From Struthio camelus (Eukaryota > Chordata > Aves > Struthioniformes > Struthionidae), in assembly GCF_040807025.1 (NCBI RefSeq), contig NC_090945.1, positions 40,293,088 to 40,357,087 of the forward strand: 64,000 nucleotides of DNA. Direction: 5' to 3'. Positions 36,962 through 50,281 of the stretch are shown piece by piece; position 1 is the stretch's first letter; every line of letters starts with the position of its first letter. Made by a program: the position numbers and the translations under genes. A model generated the notes under the pieces. It was given only the letters and a program-made list of their open reading frames with translations. It did not search any database and was not told the DNA's origin.

Positions 36962-39900
36962 TACGAGAACATTCTGACCCCTACTTAGAGAGCTGTTGAA
37001 ACTAAAAGCACATGCGCGTTCTTGTAACACTCACAACACAGAAAGCTTGTTTGCTTCCTTTATATTCACAGGTAACACTCCTATTAGCACCATTAGAAGC
37101 TACACAAGAGAAAAAATATCCAGCTTAGAAAGAACTTTCCCTGAGGACACAGAAGTTTTTTGGCATAACAACAGTTCTTCTCTCCCATAGATACATGCAG
37201 CAAGGATTCTGAAAAGCATCTAGAAATCCATACGTACTTGAAATGGACAATATTTTTGAACTTCTACTTGCTTACATGCACGGAGTACAGAAAAGCTAAC
37301 TTATTTGTGAAAGTGTCTCACCTGTAAAGATTCATCCTGTCCGTGCTACATGTAAGAATAAACCTGAGTCAGCACTATGCAAAACGTTAGTCCTTTCAAG
37401 TAGCAACCTAGAAAGAAGCAAAAGAGATCTGCAGTAGGGCCTGCGGGCAGTCACCTAAGGAGGGAAGCCAAGCTCCAGGATTGACTTGTTTTACCTCCAG
37501 CAAAGGAATGAAGAAATGGAGAAAGGGTAGATAATCAATTTAGACTGCCAAAGCCATGGAATAACGAAAGTATGTTTACTCATGTGTGACAGGGACGTAA
37601 GCCAGGAAGGCTGATGCAGGTCCCATCCATTGCATTACTTCTTACCACTTTTGCTGAAGTTACTACCACAACAGCAAGGATGGCTGAATAAGACATACAG
37701 CAACTCCAGGACTACTAAGTATATAGTCTGATAAACTAAACTCCAGTCACATTAAAGCAAACAGATATCCATTTCAGCTATCCACACTTCAGGGATGTAA
37801 CTTTTGGCAGATAAATTACAGACAAGTAGGGGTAGCAAGCCTCTTCAATTTAGTCAGCCACTACATAACAAGACCCTGCAAGCAGGATGAGAGCCCCCCT
37901 CTTTCCTTACTGTGCCTCCAGCTCTCTGCCTTTATTAAGCTCCTCAATTTGTCTTTTCTTACAGTGTGCTACCAACACTTATCAAAGCTTATCCTGCTTC
38001 TCTTTGTATGTATGCAGGGCTTTCCTTTTATCTCACTTTAAAGACCAGGGTCTGAGATAGCTTTCCAAACTCTCTATGAGTGGCTTCTTAACGCACTGAC
38101 ACAGAGCCTCACTTCCCATATTGTGCATCATTTCTACTCTCCTGTCCTTAACCCCAAAGAGGAGAAAGGTCACACAAGAAAGCGTATGCATTACTTCCTT
38201 TCTATCTTTGCTTGAACCAGTGTGAATTTTTACCAATGAAGTTACATGTTACCTGGGAAGAACAGTAGGGAAAGAGGGGCTGGGGGAGGACCACAGGGAT
38301 AGAGAGACCTAGCCTAACCTAGGAGAAGACTTTGCCTTTCCCATGACCTACCACCAGACAACTAGCCAGAAGCCTTAGGAAGGAATAAAGTAGTAAAAAC
38401 AACGCTGGGAGAAGCCTAACATGACCTCAGGTTCTCCTAAAGTTTTGAGATAAAATATATTTGAACAAGTGCTAAATATTGCCCTAGATAGAGGTTTTGT
38501 GCAGTTCACAGGAAGGGTCCAGGACTCTAATTCTGCTGGAAACAGCTGGGAGATGCTCTCAGGGAAATTAGTAGTAGGAAAAAAGCACAGGATGTCAGTG
38601 ACTATCAACTTTCCCCCTGCCAAACACAGCTTTTGCCTGAAGTCTGTGCACCCTGCATCCCCTGAAATATGCAGCATAGGATGTGAGAATCATTCATGCC
38701 CAGCCAAAGATGACAGCTATCTAGAACAAGTTCATAAGCTCTTAGAGTACATCATTGATAGCAATGAATTCTGGAAGCAAATTTTTAAATACCTTAGTAA
38801 TAAGGATAATTCTTTTCATAAATTAGTGATCTATCATTCTTGCTTTAAATATATGTGCTTTTTCCTGCGAGCATACATATCAACAATAAGCCCCAGTAAT
38901 TTATTCTAAAGGCAAAAAAAAAAGAAAATTAATGTTCACAATACTTTATTCTTATATGAAGACTTTATTAATACACTTCATTGTAGTACCTGCAGTGTTT
39001 TCTATTCTCTAGGAAAGATAGATACATTTAGAAGTATCTTTCTTGGATGTAGTTGCATGGAATCACTAAATTTTTCAGAGTACCTAGGAAGTCTCACCAA
39101 AGTACCATGCAGTAGTTCATTGAGAATTCATAAGCATTAAAAAATCACCAGATTTCTCTCTCCCATCCTCTAGTGAAAGTATTCTTTATTCTATGAAATG
39201 ATACAGTCATTCTTATATTCTTTTAGGCATGAACTTTCATTCACTGATTTATTCTTTCTTCTAACTAAGGAGAGGAGGTGTAAAAAATTCTGCTCAAGAG
39301 CTGTGTTGCCAGCATTGCAAGGAACTGCAGAGGTCTCAAATCACGACACGTACAACCCCTGCAACCCCTGGAATCCATAAAGCTTGCAGATTCAGGCTGC
39401 TAGCTACAAGTGGAGTCAAGTTTTGATGCCTATCTTTTCCATGGGTTTTTACTATATTTGCTTACATTAGGAGTTTGTGGCTATAGTACTGAATGATAAA
39501 AGATTCTAGATAGAAGACTCAAAGAAGTTCATGACTGCTAATGACTCAGACACATGTTGACTCAGTGGCCAAACACTCAGCCATATGCTGAAAGTATTTC
39601 CTGAAGTACTTAGCTGAAAAGGGAGCAAACACTTAGTGCTGTACTGAATCAGGCCTAGAAGTACAGAACGAATTATGTCATAACATTATCTCCATGATAT
39701 TAAAATAGTTTCAAAGTAGTTAAATAAATATGTCACTTTTTATCTGGAGTCCTTTCCTCAAATAATTTGTCATTTTTGTTGTTTTCAGATTACCGTGGAT
39801 ATACAAACTAATTTTTGGTACATAATCCTTGGTTTTTGGTTCCTTTAACAATATGTCTGTGTAATATCTAAACTAAAACTTCTTTCAAAACCTTATTTTT

Positions 39901-40737
39901 TAGTAAGCATTATCTGCTTGTTTACAAGTCTTTCTATTTTAAATGACACTTCAAATGAACTTTATGGTGAACTCTCCCCATTCCATATACATGTAGAAAG
40001 CCAGAAGAAAAAGTAAACCCACCTTTTGTAGCACAGTAACAACTGCAAAACATTTTGGTTTCTGAACTTCAGGAAGACTTGCATTTTAGCACTCTTAAAC
40101 TAAACATACAATGCATTTAAAACTAACTAGATTGTGACAAAAAAAAATATCAACTCTATGTCTGAAAGCATTTTCTTTACATTCACAGATTTTTTTAAAA
40201 TTAACTAACAGCTGCAATGAATCATTGCAATGTAGAGAAGGTGTGAGGGACTGCTTGCCCTTTGTAAGTCTAAAAAGTTTGGTTGAATCACTTGTAGCAG
40301 AACTTCTTAGCAGTCTTCTGCCTTGAGGAACCTCTGTTCATGACATTGGGTTAATTATAACACATGGTGCTGTTCGCAACTCCTGGATGCTAAATGAACA
40401 CTAATTTTTTAAAACATAAAGTATTTTCCTCAATACTAACTGTCATCCCCAGCTTTGCACCTTCCTATTAACTCTTCCTTACCACAGAAACTACTTCTCT
40501 TAGTTTTTAAGGACCCATACACTTTATCTTGTGCCTCTCTATCATCTCCCATCATTACAAAGGCCATCTCCGTCTCATACCTGCCTCCAGTGTAGAAGTC
40601 AATTGATTACTTGTTAAATTTTCCAACAAATATTGTGTTTTCCGCTCAAACTGCTCTCACTGTTGGAGTTAAAGTATAACTCCTCAGAGACCTTTCCAAA
40701 ACTACTTCATGGCTTTCTGTATCTATCCGCTATCACA

Positions 40738-40755
40738 TTTTTTTTTTTTTTTTTA
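40738..40755 (+). repeat. Poly-T tract
   Basis: A run of T of about 17 bases in intron 3, with no adjacent element recognised. Confidence 0.8.
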
Positions 40756-43700
40756 AATATCTCAACTGTAAGCTCTTTAGGTAGCTACTCACCTTTTTGT
40801 TTTGTGCTTGAATGGTGATTAAGACAGTAGGGTACCTCTTACTGTTGTAACTGTTTACAGTAAGTAATAACACTTTGCAGTAATATATTCTTTCATGGAC
40901 ATATACATTCTTGTATGCACATAAGAGTAGATATCTTACAGAGAAGTGTTTTTCAAACACTGGAATAAAGAAACCTTTTATCTTCATCCTGTGAATGTAA
41001 ATATAATTGCAAACTTCTGTATGGTCAATAAAGGAAATGAGAAAGTATCATTATATACCCTACCTCGATGAATCAATTTATTTCTTAGTTATACAAAGTA
41101 TTAGTGTACTAGTGTGCATTGCTTTTTTTTTTTTAATGCATTAAAAGAAATTTTCTGGAATGTTCTATTTTGATGACTGTCACATGTCATACTTTTTATT
41201 CCTTTCTAGAATGGAAATCTTATAAGGAATTATATATCAAATACTTTGTTGCTTTAGCAGAGAGAGCATACGCCTGAGAGAGTGAGACACAGCAAGAAAG
41301 AGATAGAATCGCTCTTCTCACAGTACTTATAATGAGATCCTATTAAATTCTTTTTACAGTCCAGATCAAAAGTCAAATTTAGTGCAGAAAGACATCTAGC
41401 TTAAAAATTCAACTGAACTTGAGCTGAAAGGCAGAACCAAATGAATCCCAACACAGATCAACTTCTTCTATGGATACTTTGATACAACATAAAGCCCTGC
41501 ATATGTAGCTATTCTACGTTAAAATGTGGATTAGCTTTTACTCTAGTTAAGAGAAGGATTTGCAACAGCACAGTTTAAATTATGTTTAAAATGGGAAATT
41601 CTCATCTAAGAGGAGAAAAGCACCAGCCTATCATTGGGAAGGAGGAATGTGAGAGCTTAGGTGCACCAATGAGTCAATGCAAAAAACATCCCTGCAACCA
41701 CAAGACTTCAGTGAGCATGTACACATGGGACCAGGAATGTTTGCTCAAACCTTATTGCAAAGTAAGTATCATGATTATTAATCACCTCATTTATATACAC
41801 ATCTAAAATTCATACAAAAACACACTCGTATTGGTTACATTTATGATTTACAAAAGGAAATTTTTTTTTCTGTTCTGTATACAAAGCTCTAGTTCTTACT
41901 TGACAAACAGTATTTTATAAGGAATAAACAGCCAAGATAATTGCAGCTGTTCTGAATAAAAAAGCTTTTTGTACATTCTTCTATGACAGGGGATATGGTC
42001 AGCCATAATTAAAGGACATAATGTTTGCAGATTTTTTCAAAAAATTACTCATTTAAGTCAAAATATGTGAATTCTTATAAAAAGCTAAACTGAATGGACC
42101 AGCAAGTGTCTGGAGTCAGGGAATAAACTGCTCTTTAAGTTTCCTCTGGGTATTAGAAACGGGTAGCTGCTGTTAACAAATTGTTTACTTATCCCAGTAG
42201 GTTCACAGGAGGTTCATCATTAAACACTAGGAATGACTATTTGTTACTACTGGGAAGTGTATTTGGCAAGGATGATGAAAATGACTTCTACAGTATATGC
42301 ACTTTTAATTCGCTATTTCAATATATGTGCTAAATTGCACTTCATTATAGGTTTCTGTGCATTTCATATCACAAGAAAAGGGACACACCCAACATTCCTG
42401 CACAGCAGATATTGCAAATCAGAGCTTGCCTTGCCTTGAAGGTAGAAAGTCCTTGAACAAAACATTACTTTGTAAGAAAAGAGCCTCAGCTCTGTAGTGA
42501 TGTATTATTTCATAGTGTCATCAAATATGTTCGAGATTTACTGTATTTTAAGATTCATGAAGAAAAACAATCTACATTTTGTCACATTTAAATTTACTTT
42601 ATATGTAACATACACATCATAGGCCAAAAAGCATGCTACAACTACAAAGTATGACTATGACTACATTGCCCACGTAAAGATTCTCAAACTGAACAAGCCA
42701 GACATCTAATCTGTGAGCTAGCTTTGAGACCCCTATACTACTACCCATAATGCTGTTTTGATATATCCTTTAAGCTGTATCACTTTTACCTACATAATTT
42801 CCACTATCCATACTCTTAATTACCATCTCATGCTACCTCACTGTGCATATTATATGTGATTACACAATAACTAAAAGGCAAGATGAATTGGAAAAGTATA
42901 ATTAGTAAGAGAAATTTAAGAAAAACATATTCCAAAGACACTTGCATTTAGAAAAAAAAATTAAAAGCCTAAATACAAAATAAGTAGATAAGCAGAAGTC
43001 TTGAAGCAGAAGAAACAGGGTTATAGTGAATAGGAGACAACACAGTCCTGTTGTGAAAAAGGTAAATCTCATTCAGAGATATATTCAGAACAGCACCATA
43101 ATGTGATACTACTGAGCTGCCAAAAAGGTCTCAGCTGAAATACAGTGTTTGGTTTCATCTCCAGCACTTGTAAGAAACAGGCAGACAGAGAGAGAATATT
43201 CAGAGGAAAAAATAAGAAGAAAAATAAATCATGAACTATGATAAAAAATAGAGTGATACAAGTTTCTTTAATCTAGAAGAGACTAGACTGACAGGAGATG
43301 TGATAACAAATGTGTAATAGAGCATTAGATTATCAGCTGTTCCCTAAGTCCATCAATGACAGGACGAAAAATGTTACGCTCCATTTATTGCCAGGAAGAT
43401 TTATGTTACACATTAGAAAAAAGTTTCAAACTGTGTAAAGCCGTGCAACCGATCATCTAAGAAATCTTTGACTTAAGGAACAGTTACGAATATTGAGCAA
43501 GGATGGAAAATTATGAATTCTAGAAATAAATTAATGCAAAAATTTGTCCCATTGACTAGCTATTGCCCAAACTCTTCTGTATGCATAATCTAGCTCTAAC
43601 ACACTTTTTTCCTCAGATTTTACTTCATTTGTACATTTTAATCCTTCAGATTTATTACATTGATACTGTAATAAAAAGTAATGACTGCACGCCTGTCTAT

Positions 43701-46700
43701 TTAAATGTAGAACATGCGATAGATTTTTTGTTCCTAATTGCATGGCAACCCACAATCCCTTACTCACATGAGAATATGAGAAATTAATGAGACTACTTCT
43801 TATTCTGGACTCAATTTCGTTATTTCCTCTTGAAGAAAACTAGAGTCACACCTTTTCCCTGAGACTTTAGAGGAACATATTTTTAATAAAAGTTGGGTTT
43901 GGATACTAGAAGAAGTTCCTTTGCCAGTATCATTTACAATTTCTTTGATGCCTCAAAATACTATGTAATCTGACTCATTTTAGGAATGGTTTTAGCATCA
44001 GCTATAACATAAAAGTGAAGCATTTCTGCCCTTCTCTACTTTTTCAGTCAGTATGGATGCTATTAAAAAGGATAATTCAAAGTTACCTTGAAAGCAGACA
44101 ACATCATTCTATTTTGAATAGTTCCCATGGGATTTTGAATCATTTGTGCTGGCTATGGCATGAGCAAATGCATTAAATTAGAATATGTTAAATTTGAAGG
44201 CACCATTACAAGTAACAGTCTCAGCATGACCTTTGCTGTTATTAAAAAAATCATTAAAATAGTCTAATTATTTTTTTTGTAATGCATAAGTATGTTCCCC
44301 TTTGTACATGCAATTCCTTTTCAGCCCTCTCCTTGACACATGTAATAAAAAAATAAAAAAAGGAAAGATGACATCTTACACATAATAAACCCGCAGCATT
44401 AGCAAATCCATTATGTTGTACAGCAAAATCACATTTTCCTGAGGACTGCCAGCAAATCAATCAATTTCCCAAGCCTGAGAAAGATCTGGTTAGAACATTG
44501 TTACTGTCCACAATGTGGCCAAATTATCTCTAACTGATCTGGTCACCTAGATCTCAAGTCTTTCAATTCTTTAAAAAATTAAGTTAATTAGAGCACATTA
44601 GCATAGTATGAGTTAGGGTTGCACACTCTCTGTAAATAGGAATGACGGAAATTATCATGCTAACTATGTTCTCAGTCACACAGTTTATTTTCCTTATAAT
44701 GTTTTAGAAGAATGTATTTAGTTATTGATTATGGTCTCAAACCTGCAACCAGAACTGCTGGCACCATCACACTGACTTGAAGGGATTTCAATCTGGATGC
44801 ATATATTGCATCTCCTTACAAGTTATTCCTCTGCTCTTACACATTCACCATGCTTTAAAACTGCAAACTCAAACAAAGCTATCTGAAAAAGAAAGTAAGT
44901 GCCACACACTAAAGGAGCACTAATCTTAACCCTTTTAAAGAGCAATGTTGTACCTTATTATCATTTAAGCAAGGGAAGTTGTTTATTTTGAAGGCATAGT
45001 TTTAAGAAGAGTTGTAAAGCCTTCTGCAGAGGCACTGTGCATTCAATTTCACACTTGTACTCTTCTTCTAAAATGGTTATTAAAGTCCATTTGAAAATGA
45101 AACACACTTTTCTGCTTTTATTTTTGCTGGAGCTTATTTATACTTAAAAATATTTTCTCACTCAGCTTCTTTTCTGTTCACTGCCATATACAATAGGAAT
45201 TCTGTTGTTTCTGAAGATTTCTTGTAGAATATATGGAACTAATTACAGAACACAGACATCAAAAACAGTGGTTTTCTAAGCTTTGATTAATTGTGGTTTC
45301 ATGGGCTGCTGTTCATCACAATCTAGGAAGTGGTTAGATGTGTGTTTTTTTTTCCTTTTTTTATCAGTTTAAATAATGAGTCAAAGTGAGATATTGGTTC
45401 CACCGGAGTTTTCCAGCACTGTAAAAAATCTGATTCTCTGTAAACTGCAGGCATTGTTTTCATTCTGCTGAATCCAACATTACACAAATGTAGTCTACCA
45501 GACTGAAAGATGTTAGCTAACCACAAGTTCATCCTTCGAACATGACAGCAAGCGTACTTCAAAACCATATATGATCATAAAGAAGAACAAACCCTATTCT
45601 TTATGAATGTCATTCGAATGCTTGACAAAACAATTTCAGAAATAAGCCAAATAATGCCTTTTTAATATCAGTTCAATTTACCTTCTTATTTACAAGCACA
45701 CTGAGTATATACCTTAGTATATACCACTTTTATGCTGAGCATTAGTGACAGACCTTATAATGTGAAAACTAATGAGAAACTAATTGCAGAAATTCTTAAT
45801 ACCAAAAATGAAACACAACTGAGATGTACTGCATAAATCAAACTTAGGAAGCAATGGCAAACAAGTCAGATAAATTGACTACAATGACCGTCACATTTTG
45901 CTGAAGAGAGTCAATCTCTCACTTGGAGAAAACTTTTTTTGTTTTTGTAAACGATTATACATGTAACATACCTAATTGCTAAGAAGATATTATGGTTATG
46001 TTGTTAGCCTTCTCCCATTGTTTAACTGGAAGTTATTTTGCACCTTTCAGATTATCTGTGCGGTCCTACTGAACAAACACGAGTATTTGAAGGAACAGAT
46101 TAGTAACAGTATGCGTGAGTATAAACTACTTTGGAAAGGGGAGCAGAGGAGAATTTTCATTTCAATTATATCACCATAAACTTAGACTGAATTAACATGA
46201 ATATATTTGACATCAAAATTTTCTATTGGAATTTATACTTGAGTTAAAAATTCGGAGGACGTTTTGTGATTTAACAATTGAAAGTGGTAATTCTCTGCTC
46301 AAAAAATATGATGGTATTTGATGTGGATCACCTTAGGAAACCATTATATATTGTGAAGGAAAATTATGAGGAAAATTATGAGAAACAAGGATGTTGTGCT
46401 AAGTAACTAGATATACACCTACACTTCTTTTTTTTTTAAAACTATCCTAGCATTCCCAAAGACAATTAAGCCAATGTGAAATTTTTGAGATAAAGATTGA
46501 TTGTCATCTCTATATAACAACAGCAAAGCTATTTTTAACCAGCTACTATCAAATTCTTCCAGGCAATCTTTACTTCACTGCTGAAAGTGGCCCATGGTAT
46601 ATAATTCACTCAATTGGGAAATTAGAGGAATGGCTAGTGACCGCAAAATCAGACCTTCGTTAGCAGAATATTACTCTCAGTGTACCAAATGCATTTATAG

Positions 46701-48240
46701 ACAATTATTTGTCAATTAACTCATCAATGTATTTTTAAAAATTGCTCATCTACTTAAGCACATGGATGATATGGTCATATTTTTCAGAGTCCAATACCAA
46801 AAATTTCCTGTTGAGAGCAATGGGAACTGCTTGCTCAAAAATCTGTCTGTCTGGAGTCACATCATCTGTATCCTGAGGCTAACAGAAAAGAAATAAAATC
46901 AAAACATTTGAGGATTTCAAGAAGTCTATAAATTGGAAAGTATAACATTATCTGTCATTGAAATTCCTATAACGTGCTTATCATTTATCTCTGTGAACAA
47001 ACATTAACGTTACATACAATAATAAATCCAAGTTGACATATTGTTAACAATAAACTCAAAATTATTCTCCCCTACAAAAAATACAGGAATATAATTTGTA
47101 AACAGAATGATCCAGCAATGACATTTTGGTCCTACAATTATTGCCAGTTATTCCTCCTTAGGTAACTTGACTATTATTTTTTACTTCTCCTCTAAACCTC
47201 AATAGATGGTTGTACTAACAGAAAAGAGCTACCATCCTTTTTATGCAGTAGAAAACACGTTTCAGTGCAAGGTAGAAATGCCTTATTGCATGGAACCAAT
47301 GGCCAATATATCACATCCAATGTTCTATCTCCACTAACAGCCTGTAAGAGAGTCAAAGTAGGTTATAAAATATCCACAATGAACAAATACACATGCTGTG
47401 ACTACACAAGATGTATTTCTTCCTGTTTCTCTTTGAGAACTAGATTGGTAGATTACAAGAAAGTGTTGGGATTTTTTTGTTTTTTGGGGTTTTTTTAAGT
47501 CCTCAGTTAAAGAGAGCACAGTATGGAATCTTTCATAAGGAAATATACTTTCATACTTTCATTTGGAAATTGGATTTAAAGTAAAATTAAGAATAGAAAA
47601 TTATAGCTTTTTTTCTTAAAACTGTACTGCTGAAATGATTCCCCTCTGTTTTCAGATTTTTATGGGGCCATCACCTTACTATTTTGCCACTCTTCCAAGT
47701 ATTAACCATGAAGCTTAGGCCAGTCCCTGTCTATAAGTTGGTATCTACCAGCATTTTTGTACATCACTAGCTTTGTACAGTAGTACACCTTTGTATGGCT
47801 TAATTAATAATGCTCCTCAGATTAGCACAATTGTTTTAAAAAGTTGTTTTTTAAATAAAAAAATAGCTTGCAGAGCAAAGGTGTTGTTTCTGTTCACATT
47901 TGGGCAGCCTTCAGTTTATTAATTTTCCTATTTTTCCTATAATCTGTAAGCACTTTCAGGTAATGAAATATCAAACCCTGTTATGGAAATTTTATTTTAA
48001 TTTTTTTTCCTTAACAGCACAGCAATTCTCTTTTCCAACTTAAAGAAGCCCCTTCCCAATGCAGTTTTTAGAAATACTAGGTGCACCAATAAGAGATACA
48101 CAGTTCATATAAAAGCAGAAAATAAACGACAAAAAATAAGAAGTACCTTAGCAAAACTATGGGCAATCACCATCTCACAAAATAATCACAGAAGATGATG
48201 AAACTGCACCTATTACATAAATTAAGCAGGAAGGTATTGC

Positions 48241-48440
48241 TGCTCTGCAGTACATAACCACAAGAGTTTCGTTTACTACCAGACAACAGAAAGTTGCTGA
48301 GGGGCTAACAACTGTCCAAAAGGCTGCATCGGGGCTCTCGGCCCCTGTACAGTGGGCTTTGCACAACGTTCTCGTTCACGCCTAACATTTCCGAAGTGTC
48401 GGGCATTCAATCTGATCACCTCTGCCACATCATCGATCTG
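48241..48440. other. CpG-dense islet in intron 3
   Basis: Nine CpG dinucleotides fall within about 170 bases (at 48270, 48330, 48339, 48367, 48373, 48379, 48392, 48400 and 48434), in an intron where CpG is otherwise rare. On the minus strand one frame stays open for about 58 codons across the islet, including DDVAEVIRLNARHFG and VRRERERC, but it lacks a start codon. Possible explanations are a retrocopy fragment, an insertion of a less decayed element, or a regulatory element. I recognise no family. Confidence 0.5.
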
Positions 48441-50240
48441 CAGGTTTGCTCCTTAAGTTCTAATATTTTTAGATATGTTTTGTTAGCAAAGTCATTACTT
48501 TCAAATTTTATCTAGTCTTTAATCCATGTAAAAATTTATCTCTAAAAGTAATTTCTCAACTTTCATCCTTAACATTTGGGAATGCAATTGAAAAACTCTG
48601 CCAATTTTTACTTTGTCTTTTTTACTCATGATTTATTTATCTTTGTAGTTTGGCAAAACCTGAGTTGTACTCTCAAGTGTTTTATACCAGCAAGTGGTTT
48701 CAAAAGGCTCTTTTGAACCTTAATTCTACACTTACGTTGCATCAGAAGATGCACTGCTGTTTTAGGCGCCTGACTGCTAGCTTCTCCCACATGAAAGGTA
48801 CCTATGACTTCCAAAAGCAGAAAAGTAATTTAAAAATGTATATACAATATTTACAGTTACATTTATTGACAGAGTGCAAACAAGAGGAGATAAATGACAG
48901 AACTTCCCTTGACCAAAAGATGCGAATTCCATGCCAAAAGGGCATTACACAGATGATTCAAGAACTGTAAGTATTTTATTATTAACTTTTGATTACTCAG
49001 AACACCTCACATTGAAATGCCTGAAGACAAATATACACACACAAGTCAAAAGAGTTCATAAGATCAGAGCGATTTTTGAAAGATAAGCAAGGGCAACCCT
49101 ATTAAAAGCTTACATATTAAAAGCTCACCTATATATGGCTAGCTGTCCTGCCAGTTAGTAAGTTAAAAACACCCAGTTTTGGCATTTGGCTGTTTCCTCA
49201 AAAACAATAAAGGTGATCTCTGAGTAATCTTTCTAACTTAGGTCAACTCAGTCATCTTAATCTCCTGGGCTACCTACTCATTTCAGTCATCTCAGTCAGC
49301 AGGAAAGTTCAGGGTCAGTTCAGCTCAGGGTCAGAATTAGCAAAATCTGTGTACAAAAAATTTTTAGATTTCAGATGTTTTAAAGTTTTAACAATAATGG
49401 CATTTTTACATCCACATAGCTGTACAATCAGTAAATGATCTTTTCAGTAAAAATCCAAACTGAAATGCATTGGAAAGGTTCCATGGGTAAATACATTACA
49501 TTTGACACAATCAGTCAAAAGAAACATACTGAAAACAAAACTTCTGAGTATCCATTTTAAATAAATTGTATTTACTAAGATAACTATTCACAGGACCATA
49601 AAGGTATTGATTTCTAACACAACTTCCTTAGCATAGCAGCTCACTTGTTAAAGAAAGTCACATTGTTGAAAGGGTACTTGTCACTCTGCTAGAAGAATAT
49701 GTAGAAAAAAGATCTCCATCGAGAAACTCTTACATTAACTCTTATGTTAACAGAGCTACATACCTCAAAATAAAGCATCATATTGATTTAAATATCTACA
49801 CTCCTACACTGAAATTTCCCATATTACCTAACAGACATACTAAGAGGAGATCTGAGAAGCGTTGTACAACACGGCAGGGCAGCGGCATCGTGGAATTCCC
49901 CAAGGAATCCTTTTGCAGCTGAAAGGGCCATTAGGAACTACTGACTTCACAATGTCTGTGGTGTTACAAGTAAAATTTCTTCCACAGGCTGTTCCACCTG
50001 CTTTCACAACTCCACTTTTCAAGTGCCTGTAAACCAAGTCTTTCATGCACTAAATTGCTCCCTTCAATTTGAAGCCCAGTAGTTTAGTGTTTCTCATAAA
50101 TGTTGCTTAATATTTTTTTCTTCCTATGATTTATTGCTTAGCTCAAAAACGGAGTGAAATGAATACTCAAGTAGCATGAACGTTCTGCCTCTGGAAATGT
50201 CTTTTGCCAAAAGACTTTAGCTCTGTGCTCACATGCAAGG

Positions 50241-50281
50241 TTTTTTTCGTTTGTGTTTTTGTTTGTTTGTTTGTTTTTTTT
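50241..50281 (+). repeat. T-rich / (TTTG)n microsatellite
   Basis: Several GTTT units flanked by T runs in intron 3. Confidence 0.85.

Noticed and set aside
38469..38909. 146-codon plus-strand open frame in intron 3, the longest outside PDGFC
   Set aside because: It has no recognisable domain, shows AT-rich composition like its surroundings, and overlaps a 100-codon frame on the other strand. A frame of this length is expected by chance in 64 kb.
49840..50046. Cysteine-rich 68-codon minus-strand frame in intron 3
   Set aside because: The cysteine spacing fits no family I know, and no splice context or conserved neighbour supports it.
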